Assembly (NCBI RefSeq): GCF_039541575.1
Contig: NZ_BAABGM010000020.1
Span: 1 to 64,000, forward strand
Length of the DNA: 64,000 bases
Reading direction: 5' to 3'
Source of the DNA: Fodinibacter luteus
GTDB taxonomy: Bacteria; Actinomycetota; Actinomycetes; Actinomycetales; Dermatophilaceae
Shown: positions 43,581 to 53,687 of the stretch, piece after piece
How the letters are laid out: each line of letters starts with the position of its first letter
Position numbering within the stretch: the stretch's first letter is position 1
Notes under the pieces: generated by a model
Databases searched by the model: none
What the model saw: the letters and a program-made list of their open reading frames with translations, nothing else
What the model was told of the DNA's origin: nothing
Program-made: the position numbers and the translations under genes

Positions 43581-43821
43581 CGTCGGTCCGTTCGTCGTCC
43601 AGCGCGGGGCCCGCGCCCCGCGCCTCCTGAGTCTGGGTCGGCCTGCCCACCGTCGCATCACCCTCTCCGGGGGACGCGAGGCGTCGGCGGCGGGCGTAGC
43701 AATGACCCATCGGCCCGGTCGCGGCACGCCCTCCACCCACGGACGAGGGAGCCGTCACCGGGCTCGACGGGCCGGCAACGCCTCCCGGTCCCACCCACCC
43801 GTCTCGCGAAGGAGAACAACC

Positions 43822-45510
43822 GTGAAGGTCATCATCGTCGGCGGGGTCGCGGGGGGCGCCTCGTGCGCCGCGCGGCTGCGCCGGCTGGACGAGCACGCCG
43901 AGATCGTCATGGTGGAGCGGGGCCCCTACGTCTCCTTCGCCAACTGCGGGCTGCCCTACCACGTGGGCGGCGTGATCGAGCACGAGTCCGATCTGCTCGT
44001 CGCCAACGAGCAGGTGTTCCGAGGGCACTTCGCCGTCGACTGCCGCACCGGGTGCGAGGCCGTCGGTGTGGACCCGGTCGCCAAGACCGTGCAGCTGCGT
44101 GACGTCGCCAGCGGCGCGGTGACGGCTGAGTCGTACGACACCCTGGTGCTCGCACCGGGCGCGGCCTCGGTGCGCCCGCCGATCCCCGGGATCGACCTGC
44201 CGGGCGTCTTCTCGGTGCGCACCGTGCCGGACGCGCGCGAGATCCGCGAGTGGATCGAGCGCGGCACGAGCTTCCTCGCCGGCATGGACCGGTACTCCGG
44301 CTTCCAGACCGTGCGGCCGAAGCGCCACGCGGTCGTCGTCGGCGGTGGCTTCATCGGCCTCGAGATGGCCGAGAACCTCGTCCACCGTGACTTCGACGTG
44401 ACGGTCATCGAGCTGGCCGACCAGCTGCTGGCGCCCTTGGACGCCGAGTACGGAAACCTCGTGAAGGACTTCCTCGAGATGCACGGTGTGCACGTGGTCG
44501 TCGGTGACGGCGTGGCGTCGTTCAGCCAGCAGGACGACGAGTCCCTCGTCGTCAGCACCCGTTCGGGCCGCGAGCTCCCGGCGGACGTCGTCATCGTCGC
44601 GCTCGGGGTGCGGCCGGAGACCACGCTGGCGACCATGGCCGGCCTCGAGATCGGTGAGCGCGGCGGCATCAAGGTCGACGACCAGATGCGCACGAGCGAC
44701 CCCTCGATCTTCGCCGTCGGCGACGCCGTCGAGGTGCGCGACTTCGTCACCGGCGAGCAGAGCCTCATCGCACTCGCCGGGCCGGCGAACCGGCAGGCCC
44801 GCATCGCGGCCGACGTCATCGCCGGGCGGGACGCCCACTTCCGGGGCACCCAGGGGACGTCGATCATCCAGCTCTTCGGGGCGGCCGCGGCGTGGACCGG
44901 GGCCAGCGAGAAGTCGCTGCGCCGGGTGGGCGACGACGACTACGAGCGGGTGTACCTCTACCCGAACTCGCACGCCGGCTACTACCCGGGTGCCAAGCCG
45001 ATCGCCATGAAGGTGCTGTTCCGCACGTCCGACGGCCGGCTCCTCGGCGCCCAGGCCATCGGGGAGGACGGGGTCGACAAGCGCATCGGAGACCTGGCCC
45101 TCGCGATCCAGCTCGGTGCGACGGTCTACGACCTCGAGGAGGCGGAGCTGTGCTACGCGCCGCCGTTCGGCAGCGCCAAGGACCCCGTCAACTTCGCGGG
45201 GATGGTGGCGGCCGGTGTCCTGCGCGGGGACATGCCGGTCAGTCACTGGGACTCCGGAGGGGACGCCTTCCTGCTCGATGTCCGCGAGCCGGTCGAGCTG
45301 GCGGTGGAGCAGGTCCCGGGCGCCGTCAACATCCCCCTCGGCCAGCTGAGGTCACGCCTGGACGAGCTCCCGCGGGACCGTGAGATCCGCGTCATCTGCC
45401 GCTCGGGTCAGCGGGCCTACACCGCGACCCGGTGCCTGCAGCAGAACGGCTTCGATGCCAGCGTGCTGTCCGGAGGGATGCTGTCCCGAGTCCTCTGGCC
45501 GACACCGTGA
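43822..45510 (+). CDS. CoA-disulfide reductase/rhodanese fusion (CoADR-RHD)
   Basis: 562 residues from GTG 43822, preceded by AAGGAGA. FAD-binding GGVAGGASCAARLRR at the N-terminus, the single redox Cys42 in FANCGLPYH, an NAD(P)H motif VVGGGFIGLEMAENL near 172, and ADQMRTSDPSIFAVGDAVE closing the flavoprotein half. A C-terminal rhodanese domain (about 470-562) has CRSGQR. Known CoADR-RHD enzymes reduce CoA disulfide, CoA persulfide or polysulfide with NAD(P)H. The next gene starts inside its stop codon (GTGA). Confidence 0.9.
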   Translation: MKVIIVGGVAGGASCAARLRRLDEHAEIVMVERGPYVSFANCGLPYHVGGVIEHESDLLVANEQVFRGHFAVDCRTGCEAVGVDPVAKTVQLRDVASGAVTAESYDTLVLAPGAASVRPPIPGIDLPGVFSVRTVPDAREIREWIERGTSFLAGMDRYSGFQTVRPKRHAVVVGGGFIGLEMAENLVHRDFDVTVIELADQLLAPLDAEYGNLVKDFLEMHGVHVVVGDGVASFSQQDDESLVVSTRSGRELPADVVIVALGVRPETTLATMAGLEIGERGGIKVDDQMRTSDPSIFAVGDAVEVRDFVTGEQSLIALAGPANRQARIAADVIAGRDAHFRGTQGTSIIQLFGAAAAWTGASEKSLRRVGDDDYERVYLYPNSHAGYYPGAKPIAMKVLFRTSDGRLLGAQAIGEDGVDKRIGDLALAIQLGATVYDLEEAELCYAPPFGSAKDPVNFAGMVAAGVLRGDMPVSHWDSGGDAFLLDVREPVELAVEQVPGAVNIPLGQLRSRLDELPRDREIRVICRSGQRAYTATRCLQQNGFDASVLSGGMLSRVLWPTP

Positions 45511-48224
45511 CCGCGGACGTACCCAGCCCGGGCGCTCCGTCGCAGGCGCCGACAGCCGAGCACGCCCGGCTCGCCGAGGCGACGGGACGCGCCGAGGCCG
45601 ACCTGTTCAGCGCGAACCCCTGGTACGAGTGGGGTCCGTACCTGAGCGAGCGGGCCTGGGGCACGGTGCGGGAGGACTACTCCGCGGACGGCGACGCCTG
45701 GAGGTCGTTCCCGCACGACCACGCGCGGTCGCGGGCCTACCGCTGGAACGAGGACGGGATGGCGGGGATCTCAGACATCCGCCACGAGCTGTGCCTCGCG
45801 CTGGCGCTGTGGAACGGCCGGGACCCGATCCTCAAGGAGCGGATGTTCGGGCTCACCGGCCCGGAGGGCAACCACGGCGAGGACGCCAAGGAGTACTGGT
45901 GGTACCTCGACGCCCTGCCCAGCCATGCGCTGCTGCGCTGGCGCTACCACTATCCGCAGGACGAGTTCCCCTACGAACGGCTCCTCCACCACGGCAGGGG
46001 CCTGCACGACCCGGAGCTCGAGCTGCTCGACACCGGCGTCTTCGACGGCGACCGCTACTGGTCCGTCGACGTCACCTACGCGAAGGAAACCCCCACCGAG
46101 GTCCTCATGCGCATCGTGCTCGAGAACCACGGCGTCGACGAGGCGACCCTCGAGGTGCTGCCCACGATGTGGTTCCGCAACACCTGGTCCTGGGACCGGG
46201 CGGCGGCCCGACCGCGCATCGAACGGGACGGCACCTCCCTGCTCGTGGTGGACCACGCCCTCGCCGGCTACCGGCTGGATGCCGCTCCCGGCCCGGGCGG
46301 CACGCCGCCACAGGCGCTGTTCTGCGAGAACGAGACCAACCTGCCCCGCGTCTTCGGCGCACCCCCGAGCACCCCGTTCCCGAAGGACGGGATCAACGAC
46401 CACGTCGTCTCCGGTGCCCCCACGGTCAACCCGGACGAGACCGGGACCAAGGCGGCGCTGCGCTACCGCGTCACCGTCCCCGGCGGCGGGACCGCCGAGC
46501 TGCGGCTGCGCCTCCACAGGCCCCCACCCGACCGCGCGGTGGACCCGCAGTGGGCGGGTGCGGCGTTCGAGTCCGTGGTCGCCGCCCGCGAGGCCGACGC
46601 GGACGAGTTCTACTCCCGCCTCGCGCCGGACGGCACGTCCGCGGAGCGCCTGCAGGTCCTGCGCCAGGCGAGCGCCGGGCTGGTGTGGAGCAAGCAGATC
46701 TACCCCTACGACGTGGCCCGGTGGCTCGACGGCGACCCCGGTCAGCCGCAGCCTCCGGCGGCACGGCGCCGGGGGCGCAACGCGTCCTGGCGACACCTGG
46801 ACTCCTTCGACGTCCTCGCGATGCCCGACCCGTGGGAGTACCCCTGGTTCGCCGCCTGGGACCTCGGCTTCCACGCCATCGCCTGGGCTCACCTCGATCC
46901 GGCGTTTGCCAAGTACCAGATGCTCGTCCTGCTCCGGGAGTGGTTCCAGCACCCCAACGGTGCGCTCCCGGCATACGAGTGGAACTTCGACGACGTGAAC
47001 CCGCCCGTCCACGTCATGGCCGCGCTGCGGGTCTTCCTCATCGACGGTGGCACCGACCGTGACTTCCTCGAGCGGGTGTTCCAGAAGCTCCTCGTCAACT
47101 TCACGTGGTGGCTCAACCGCCAGGATGCCGACGGGAACAACGTCTTCGGCGGGGGGTTCCTCGGGCTGGACAACATCAGTCCCATCGACCGCTCGAACCT
47201 TCCCGAGGGGTGTCACCTGGAGCAGGCGGACGGGACGGCCTGGATGGCCTACTACGCACTGTCGATGCTGGTCATCGCCGTCGAGCTCGCCCGGGAGAAC
47301 GAGGTGTACGACGACATGGTCGTCAAGTTCCTCGAGCAGTTCCTCCAGATCGGGCGCGCCCTGGACAAGCAGGGCCTGTTCGACACCGAGGACGCCTTCT
47401 TCTACGACCGGCTGGTCCTCCCCTCGGGCGAGTCGACGGCGGTGAGGGTGCGCACCATCGCCGGGCTCATCCCGCTGCTACCCGCCACCGGCCTGCCCAG
47501 GCCGCAGGCCGAGCTCCTCGAGCGGCTCGGGAAGGGGTTCGCCCGCATCCGTGAGCGGTGGGTGGGCGAGGGCGGCAGCCTGGTCGGCCGGGTCCGCGAC
47601 CTCGACGGCCACGAGAGCCTGCTGGTCTCCGTGCTCCCTCCCGACGGGATCCGCACGGCGCTCCGGGAGTTCCTCGACGAGGACGCTTTCCTCTCCCCGC
47701 ACGGCCTGAGGGCCCTGTCGAAGCGCTATCACGGGATGCCGTACACCCTGGAGGGTGTGGGCGGGGCCACGATCGACTACCAGCCCGCCGAGTCCACCAC
47801 TGCCATGTTCGGGGGCAACTCGAACTGGCGTGGACCCGTCTGGCTCCCGGTGAACTACGTGGCCGTGCGCCAGTTCGTGCGCCTGCAGCGCTTCCTCGGG
47901 GACGACTTCACCCTGGAGTACCCCACCGGCTCGGGCAACCGGCTCACCTTCGGCGAGGTGGCACAGGACCTCGCCGACCGCATCCTCGCCATCTGGCTGC
48001 CCGACGACCAGGGCCGACGTCCCGTCTTCGGCGGTGTCCGGCGGATGCAGGAGGACCCGGCCTGGAAGGACAACCTGCTGTTCTTCGAGTACTTCCACGG
48101 TGACAACGGCGCGGGCCTCGGAGCCAGCCACCAGACCGGGTGGACGGCCCTGGTCGTCGACCTGATCCTCGACCCGCCGGGCGCCGCCGCGACCCCCCGA
48201 CCTCGACGTCCCCGCCATCCCTGA
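45507..48224 (+). CDS. GH63-like glucosidase (MGH1-type (alpha/alpha)6 barrel)
   Basis: 905 residues. No signal peptide, so cytosolic. An N-terminal beta-rich domain with FSANPWYEWGPYLSERAWGT spans about 25-330; the helical barrel follows with WFAAWDLGFHAIAWAHLDP, QPPVHV-type segments, EQADGTAWMAYYALSML and GGNSNWRGPVWLPVNY. The last two are typical of MGH1/GH63 enzymes acting on alpha-glucosides such as glucosylglycerate or mannosylglycerate. The substrate is unknown. GTG 45507 overlaps the CoADR stop, an unexpected functional pairing. Confidence 0.82.
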   Translation: MTADVPSPGAPSQAPTAEHARLAEATGRAEADLFSANPWYEWGPYLSERAWGTVREDYSADGDAWRSFPHDHARSRAYRWNEDGMAGISDIRHELCLALALWNGRDPILKERMFGLTGPEGNHGEDAKEYWWYLDALPSHALLRWRYHYPQDEFPYERLLHHGRGLHDPELELLDTGVFDGDRYWSVDVTYAKETPTEVLMRIVLENHGVDEATLEVLPTMWFRNTWSWDRAAARPRIERDGTSLLVVDHALAGYRLDAAPGPGGTPPQALFCENETNLPRVFGAPPSTPFPKDGINDHVVSGAPTVNPDETGTKAALRYRVTVPGGGTAELRLRLHRPPPDRAVDPQWAGAAFESVVAAREADADEFYSRLAPDGTSAERLQVLRQASAGLVWSKQIYPYDVARWLDGDPGQPQPPAARRRGRNASWRHLDSFDVLAMPDPWEYPWFAAWDLGFHAIAWAHLDPAFAKYQMLVLLREWFQHPNGALPAYEWNFDDVNPPVHVMAALRVFLIDGGTDRDFLERVFQKLLVNFTWWLNRQDADGNNVFGGGFLGLDNISPIDRSNLPEGCHLEQADGTAWMAYYALSMLVIAVELARENEVYDDMVVKFLEQFLQIGRALDKQGLFDTEDAFFYDRLVLPSGESTAVRVRTIAGLIPLLPATGLPRPQAELLERLGKGFARIRERWVGEGGSLVGRVRDLDGHESLLVSVLPPDGIRTALREFLDEDAFLSPHGLRALSKRYHGMPYTLEGVGGATIDYQPAESTTAMFGGNSNWRGPVWLPVNYVAVRQFVRLQRFLGDDFTLEYPTGSGNRLTFGEVAQDLADRILAIWLPDDQGRRPVFGGVRRMQEDPAWKDNLLFFEYFHGDNGAGLGASHQTGWTALVVDLILDPPGAAATPRPRRPRHP

Positions 48225-48346
48225 CCCCCGGCATCCTCACCGCCGGGCTGATCTCGGTCTGCACGGAGTCCCGGATTGCCGCACTGCCGCGGTTAGGGTC
48301 GACAACCTTGGTGACAAAGGGGTCGCCGAGTGTCGAGAGGAGCGTC

Positions 48347-49942
48347 ATGTCGTTCAGAACTCGTGGGGTGGGTGCCGTCATCGCGGCCGGTGCCCTGGTC
48401 GCAGCGGTGGGGTCTGTGTCCCCGACCGCGGCGGCGCCCAACAACAATTCCGTCGCGAAGCTGACGAAGGCGGTCACCCTCGAGGGGGTGGTCGACCACC
48501 TCGAAGCCTTCCAGGCGATCGCCGACGAGTACGGCGATCGCGCGGCAGGCCGGGACGGGTACAAGGCGTCCGTCGACTACGTGGTGGCCGAGCTGCGCGC
48601 CGCCGGGTACACCCCTGTCGTCCAGGAGTTCGAGTTCCCGTACTTCGAGGAGAACTCCGAGCTCGTGCGTGACGACCCGGCCACGAGCTGGGTCGACGGG
48701 CGGGACTTCCTCCGGGCCCAGTTCCCGACGGGTGTTCCGGAGGGGACTGCCACAGGCGTGGTCGTTCCGGTGGACTTCGCGGACCCGCCCGTGCCGGACA
48801 TGCCAGCGGGCGCGGGCGGCACCAGCGGGTGCACCGCGGACGACTTCGCGGGCTTCCCCGAGGGCGCGATCGCGCTGGTCCAGCGTGGCGGCTGCGGCTT
48901 CGCGGTGAAGGCGCTCAACGCGCAGGCCGCCGGGGCCAGTGCCGTGATCGTCGCCAATGACGGGCGGACCGGCCTGGTCGGCATGATCGGCGACGCGGCG
49001 GGTCTCGAGATCCCGGCCATCTTCGTGACCACTCAGGTGGGGCTCGACCTCGCCAGCACGCCCGACGCCACGGTGACGGTGACGGTCGACTTCGCGGCCG
49101 AGACCCGAGTCACCTGGAACGTGCTCGCCGAGACCGCGACCGGCAACGACGCCAACACGGTCATGGCCGGGGCCCACCTCGACAGCGTGCAGGACGGCGC
49201 CGGTATCAACGACAACGGCTCCGGCAGCGCCGCGCTGTTGGAGACGGCCATCCAGATGTCGAAGGTCAAGCCGAACAACACGGTGCGGTTCGCCTGGTGG
49301 GGTGCGGAGGAGGAAGGCCTGCTGGGATCCGAGTACTACGTCGAGAACCTGGCCGACACCGCCCTCGACGACATCGCGCTGTACCTGAACTTCGACATGA
49401 TCGCTTCGCCGAACTACTTCTTCGGCGTCTACGACGGGGACAACTCCGGAGGGACGGCACCTGCCGGATTCATCCCTGCGGGTTCGGCCCAGATCGAGGA
49501 CGTGTTCGAGAGGTACTACACGAGCATCGGCCAGCCCTACCAGGACTCGGAGTTCTCGGGTCGTTCGGACTACGGACCGTTCATCGCCGTCGGGATTCCC
49601 GCCGGTGGGCTCTTCACCGGGGCCGAAGGCGAGAAGACCGCCGCTGAGGCGGCGCTGTACGGCGGGGTACCGGGTGCCTCGTACGACCCGTGCTACCACC
49701 AGCCGTGTGACAACCTCACCGGCGCGGGACAGGACGCCGAGCTGTACGCGGCGCTCGAGGAGGACTACGACCTCGTCGGCAACGTGAACGCGTTCGCCCT
49801 CGACGTCAACTCCGATGCCGTTGCGGCGTCGATCATCACGTTCGCGTTCGACACCTCGACCGTGAACGACGTCAGTGCGCCGGGCAGGTCGCACGGGGCC
49901 GGCAAGAGCCTGGATGCGATGAAGAACAAGCTCACCAGGTAG
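48347..49942 (+). CDS. Secreted M28 aminopeptidase with PA domain
   Basis: 531 residues. Signal peptide MSFRTRGVGAVIAAGALVAA with cleavage near TAAA-PN. A PA domain (about 145-255) with GAIALVQRGGCGF is inserted before the M28 catalytic domain, which has GAHLDSV, GINDNGSGSA, WGAEEEGLLGS and NFDMIASPN, covering the two-zinc site and catalytic Glu; a late His is in CYHQPCDN. It matches Streptomyces-griseus-type exported aminopeptidases. Extracellular peptide trimming would feed the carriers at 35-41 kb (inference). The ribosome site is AGAGGAG. Confidence 0.92.
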   Translation: MSFRTRGVGAVIAAGALVAAVGSVSPTAAAPNNNSVAKLTKAVTLEGVVDHLEAFQAIADEYGDRAAGRDGYKASVDYVVAELRAAGYTPVVQEFEFPYFEENSELVRDDPATSWVDGRDFLRAQFPTGVPEGTATGVVVPVDFADPPVPDMPAGAGGTSGCTADDFAGFPEGAIALVQRGGCGFAVKALNAQAAGASAVIVANDGRTGLVGMIGDAAGLEIPAIFVTTQVGLDLASTPDATVTVTVDFAAETRVTWNVLAETATGNDANTVMAGAHLDSVQDGAGINDNGSGSAALLETAIQMSKVKPNNTVRFAWWGAEEEGLLGSEYYVENLADTALDDIALYLNFDMIASPNYFFGVYDGDNSGGTAPAGFIPAGSAQIEDVFERYYTSIGQPYQDSEFSGRSDYGPFIAVGIPAGGLFTGAEGEKTAAEAALYGGVPGASYDPCYHQPCDNLTGAGQDAELYAALEEDYDLVGNVNAFALDVNSDAVAASIITFAFDTSTVNDVSAPGRSHGAGKSLDAMKNKLTR

Positions 49943-49968
49943 CCGCGACGCCACGCAGAGGCGATGCC

Positions 49969-50006
49969 GACTCGGCCGGTCACGAGCAGTCGTGACCGGC
50001 CGAGTC
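49969..50006 (+). terminator. Strong hairpin after the M28 gene
   Basis: GACTCGGCCGGTCACGA and TCGTGACCGGCCGAGTC form a perfect 17-bp stem with loop GCAG, 26 bp after the stop. Confidence 0.75.
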
Positions 50007-50401
50007 CGGTCTCAAGGGAGGACGTTGAGCCCGAAAGACCGCAGCTCATGGCCGTTGGTCCGTGGGCGTCGCGCGGGACGTCCAGGTCAGCGTCACTTCG
50101 GTCCGGCGCCACGCCCGTCCAGCCGACGTCGGCGTGTCGCCGCCAGTCGTCGTCTCGTCGGTGCGGCCGGCCTGGGTGCTCTCCATCGACGTGCGGCACG
50201 GTCGGGCGCCGGGGGCGTTCCATGGCACCGATGGGCTATTCCCCGGCGCCTCGACGAGGGCTACCGTGTGGAAGATGCCCATGACGAGTCGTCGGTCGGC
50301 CGACGACCTCGAGGCAGCGCAACGGCGATCGCGTGGCTGACTGGTCGGCCACGGGCGGATGGACCGCTTCCATGGAGGACGCCGGATCTGGAGGAGAAGC
50401 C
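50007..50401. other. Intergenic region without a supported gene
   Basis: About 395 bp between the hairpin and the SnoaL-like gene. Open frames exist on both strands but none has a convincing start, ribosome site or recognisable sequence. The promoter of the downstream gene should lie at its right end. Confidence 0.5.
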
Positions 50402-50785
50402 GTGAGTGAGAACAGCACGTGGAGTCTGGACGATCTGGTGGGCACCTACTGCCGGGCGTGGAGCGAGCCCGACGCCGCTGCGCGACAGCGACTGCTGGAC
50501 GAGGCGTGGGACGAGGACGGCACCTACACGGACCCGTTGGCCGACGTGGCCGGACGCGGTGCCTTGCACGCGCACATCGGTGCCTCGTTCGCGGACTTCC
50601 CGGGGATGGTCATCGCAGCGACGAGCGCCGTGGACGCCCACCACGACAAGGGCCGTTTCAGCTGGCAGCTCACCATGCCGGACGGGTCGGTCCCGCTGGC
50701 AGGTACCGACTTCGTCCAGGTCACGACCGACGGGAAGATCGGCAGCATCGTGGGCTTCTTAGGCCCGTTGCCCGCGAAGGCGTAG
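50402..50785 (+). CDS. SnoaL-like / NTF2-fold protein
   Basis: 127 residues from GTG 50402, preceded by GGAGGAGAAG. A helix-rich start (LDDLVGTYCRAWSEPDAAARQRLL), then EDGTYTDPLADVAGRGAL, a typical pocket-forming stretch of the cone-shaped NTF2 fold, and a final strand region GTDFVQVTTDGKIGSIVGF. The fold serves cyclases, isomerases and binding proteins, so no reaction can be named. It converges on the NMO-family gene with only four bases between stops. Confidence 0.78.
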   Translation: MSENSTWSLDDLVGTYCRAWSEPDAAARQRLLDEAWDEDGTYTDPLADVAGRGALHAHIGASFADFPGMVIAATSAVDAHHDKGRFSWQLTMPDGSVPLAGTDFVQVTTDGKIGSIVGFLGPLPAKA

Positions 50786-50789
50786 TCCG

Positions 50790-52304
50790 CTACTCGGGCT
50801 CTGCGCCGGTGAGGAGGTGGGCGACGACCTCGGCCGCGGTGTACCCGGTGGCGCCGGCCCGCCGCTGACCGAGCATGGTCACGACCGGGGCGAGGTCCCC
50901 ACCGGCCGTGACCAGGGCCGGCTCGACGGCGCCCTTGGGCCTTCGCTGCGCCAGGCCGGCCCCGGCGAGGAGCGCGTTGCACAGGCAGACCCGGCCCTCG
51001 CGGTTCGCCTCCCGGCCACCCTTGCGCAGGTAGGCCTTCTGGGGCTCGGCGGGGCAGCGGAAGTCCACCTCGCCGTCCGGGCGCCGGTAGGCCGACCGGA
51101 GCACGCCGAGGTCGCACACCGGTTGTCGTGCGGCCGCGACCTCGCGGTCGGTCAGTGTCCCGGGGAGCTCGGCCACGCGGAAGGGGAAGCCGGTCGGCGA
51201 GACCCGCCAGTCGGCCCGGACGACGAGGTCACCGCGGAGTGCGTCCTCGCGGACCCGGGCCTTGATGTCCTCGGCGAACCCGGACTCGTCGCTGTACGCG
51301 AACACGGTCCCGGCCTGGATGCCCGCCGCACCCGAGGCGAGGGCGGCTCGCAGCCCGCTCGGCGTGGCCTGTCCGCCCGCGACCCACACCGGCAGTCCGA
51401 GGGCGACGACCGAGGCGATGTCGACCTCGTCGCGCTCGCCGTAGACGGGTTGGCCGAGGCCGTCGAGGGCACGGGGCCCGCGAGGTGGGGCGTTGTGCCC
51501 GCCGGCGGTGGGGCCCTCGACCACGAAACCGTCGGGACGCGTGGCCGGGTCGGCGACCAGGCCGCTCGCGAGGTCGTTCGAGGCGATGATCGCCACCACG
51601 AGCGGGACAGGCAGCGCGGCGACCCCGGGCACCACCGAACGGGGGCGGAAGAGCACCTCGGTCGGCCCGTCGGCGACCCTGCTGCCCATGACCTTGATGG
51701 CGAGGCGGACGTCCTCGCCGGTGGCCAGCCCGCGCACGAGCGCGGGGATGTCAGCGGGGTTGCCCGCGCCGACGAGGACGACGTCCACGCCGGCCAGCAG
51801 GGCTCCGAAGCAGGCCGCCGGCAGGGGCAGGTCGATCTTGTGCAGGTAGTTGACGCCGACCAGCCCCTCATGACCCTCCTTGGCCAGGAAGACCTCGACG
51901 AAGTTGGCGGCGACGGTGAGCTCGAGCAGCTTCTCACCGGAGGCGACGGTGTGCCGAGGCACCGGGCGGTACGCCTCTCCCGGCGCGATCCCGCCCTCGA
52001 CGAAGTAGGCGGCGAGGATCCACTCGGCGACCCGAGGCACCGGGAAGGCGGCCAGCGCGCGCCGAACGTGCCCACCGGTGTCGCCGTCCTGGAGCCGGCG
52101 GGCGCAGACGACGTCGAGCGCCGTGCCCGAGACCACGCCGAGCTGGCCGACCGAGGCGACGGCGCGGGCCAGCGGCCACCCGGAGACGGCCACACCCATC
52201 CCGCCCTGGATGACCCGGGGCGGCGCCCCGCGCCACCTCGCGTCACGGGTCGCTGGGAAGGTCTCGGTCGGCGCTCTGGTGATGGACACGGGCGTGACGG
52301 TCAT
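50790..52304 (-). CDS. Nitronate-monooxygenase-family FMN protein
   Basis: 504 residues, longer than simple NMOs (about 330). TIM barrel with IQGGMGVAVSGWPLARAVASVG near 30-52, FVVEGPTAGGHNAPPRG with the His expected near FMN, and the phosphate-binding VWVAGGQATPSGL and GIQAGTVFAYSDESG. The C-terminal 100 residues contain four Cys (CDLGV, FRCPAE, CLCNAL), unusual for NMO and suggesting a metal or redox site as in PfaD-like relatives. Divergent from the PucR-type regulator at 52408 across 103 bp, which may control it. Confidence 0.75.
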   Translation of the reverse strand: MTVTPVSITRAPTETFPATRDARWRGAPPRVIQGGMGVAVSGWPLARAVASVGQLGVVSGTALDVVCARRLQDGDTGGHVRRALAAFPVPRVAEWILAAYFVEGGIAPGEAYRPVPRHTVASGEKLLELTVAANFVEVFLAKEGHEGLVGVNYLHKIDLPLPAACFGALLAGVDVVLVGAGNPADIPALVRGLATGEDVRLAIKVMGSRVADGPTEVLFRPRSVVPGVAALPVPLVVAIIASNDLASGLVADPATRPDGFVVEGPTAGGHNAPPRGPRALDGLGQPVYGERDEVDIASVVALGLPVWVAGGQATPSGLRAALASGAAGIQAGTVFAYSDESGFAEDIKARVREDALRGDLVVRADWRVSPTGFPFRVAELPGTLTDREVAAARQPVCDLGVLRSAYRRPDGEVDFRCPAEPQKAYLRKGGREANREGRVCLCNALLAGAGLAQRRPKGAVEPALVTAGGDLAPVVTMLGQRRAGATGYTAAEVVAHLLTGAEPE

Positions 52305-52407
52305 GGCGGTCGGCTCTCTCGCACGATGTGGTCAACCTCCACCCTGCGCCGCGGCCGCCGCGGCCGATAGGGGCGGTCGAGGGCACTTGAGGCGTACGTT
52401 TTGGCAC

Positions 52408-53625
52408 GTGGTGACAAACAAGCGAAGTGGCCGTCCGTGGGCGGCGATCGACCCGTCGATCGCGTCGACGCTGCGGCCCACCCTCCCGGCCCTCGTCGAG
52501 GACACCCTCGAGCACATCGACCAGGAGCTGCCGAGCCTGGGAAAGGACCTAGCCGGCCAGTACGGGGTCGCCCTGCGTCGCGGGATCGTGCGGGCCCTGG
52601 AGCGTTTCCTCAGCCTCCTCGGCCGGGAGGTCGACGCCCTCGACCCCGCCCTCACCGAGCTCTACGGCTCGTTCGGGGCGCGGGAGGACCACCACGGACG
52701 GTCCCTCGAGACGCTGCTCACGGCATACCGGGTCGGCGCCCGGGGCGCCTGGGTGCACTTCTCCGGGGCTGCCGTCACGGCGCGGGTTCCCACCGACCAG
52801 GTGATCCGGCTCGCGGAGGCGATCTTCGCCTACGTCGACGAGCTGTCGGCCGCCAGCACGCTGGGGTTCACCCGGGCGCAGGTGCGTCGCGCGGGGCACC
52901 GCGACCTGGCTCGCCGGCAGCTCGCGCAGGCGATCCTCGACGGGGAGGCGGCGACCTCGGCGCCGCGGGTCAACGACCTCGCGGGCGACGCGGGCTGGCC
53001 GCTGCCGGACCGCCTCGCCGTCGCGATCTGGCGACCGCCCGGGGACGTCGAGGCCTCGCGCGGACAGGCGGCGCCGCACCCGGAGGTCCTGTTCGTGTCC
53101 TCCGAGGACGAGGTGCGCGCCCTCGTGCCCGACGTCGTGCTGCGCGACCGGCGTGCGCGGGCGCGGCTGGTGCCCCCCGGGGTCACCGTGTCGGTCGGCA
53201 CGGTGCGCCCGCCCGAGGAGGCGCCGATCTCCCTGGCCCACGCCCGCGCCATCGCCACCCTCGTCGACGAGGGAGTGCTCGACGGGAACGGCCTCGTCGC
53301 CGCCGCGGAGCACCTCGCGACGCTGGTCGTCCACGCCGACCGGCGGCTGCTCGCCGACCTGCGCGGCCAGGTGCTCGCGCCGCTCGAGGAGGTGACCGCC
53401 GCCCGCCGCCCGGTCATGGCCACCACCCTCTGCTCGTGGCTGGCTCACCACGGTGACCGCGTGGCGACGTCGAGCGACCTCGGGGTGCACCCCCAGACGG
53501 TGAGCTACCGGATGGCCGAGCTCCGCAGGCTGTTCGGCACCGCGCTGGAGGACCCCCACGACCGCTTCGCCCTCCTCCTGGCCCTCCAGGGCCCGAGCGG
53601 CTGGACCCCGGCCGCTGCCGGGTGA
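52408..53625 (+). CDS. PucR/CdaR-type helix-turn-helix regulator
   Basis: 405 residues from GTG 52408 (a second GTG follows at 52411). The N-terminal helical region (about 15-165) resembles the sensor region of actinobacterial PucR-type proteins (RFLSLLG, LLTAYRVGARGAW), the middle part is GGDEF-like/CdaR-like, and the C-terminal helix-turn-helix (about 335-395) reads MATTLCSWLAHHGD, ATSSDLGVHPQTVSYR. TACGTT ends seven bases before the start, so the transcript may be leaderless. Its target is probably the divergent NMO-family gene. Confidence 0.82.
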   Translation: MVTNKRSGRPWAAIDPSIASTLRPTLPALVEDTLEHIDQELPSLGKDLAGQYGVALRRGIVRALERFLSLLGREVDALDPALTELYGSFGAREDHHGRSLETLLTAYRVGARGAWVHFSGAAVTARVPTDQVIRLAEAIFAYVDELSAASTLGFTRAQVRRAGHRDLARRQLAQAILDGEAATSAPRVNDLAGDAGWPLPDRLAVAIWRPPGDVEASRGQAAPHPEVLFVSSEDEVRALVPDVVLRDRRARARLVPPGVTVSVGTVRPPEEAPISLAHARAIATLVDEGVLDGNGLVAAAEHLATLVVHADRRLLADLRGQVLAPLEEVTAARRPVMATTLCSWLAHHGDRVATSSDLGVHPQTVSYRMAELRRLFGTALEDPHDRFALLLALQGPSGWTPAAAG

Positions 53626-53687
53626 TGTCGCCCGAGGGGCAGCGTCGTCACCCGTGAGGTGTCAGGAACCACACAGCTGCGCCTGGC

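Noticed and set aside
50046..50282. Small minus-strand ORF in the gap before the SnoaL-like gene
   Set aside because: No ribosome site, no recognisable sequence, and the frame is open only because of base composition.
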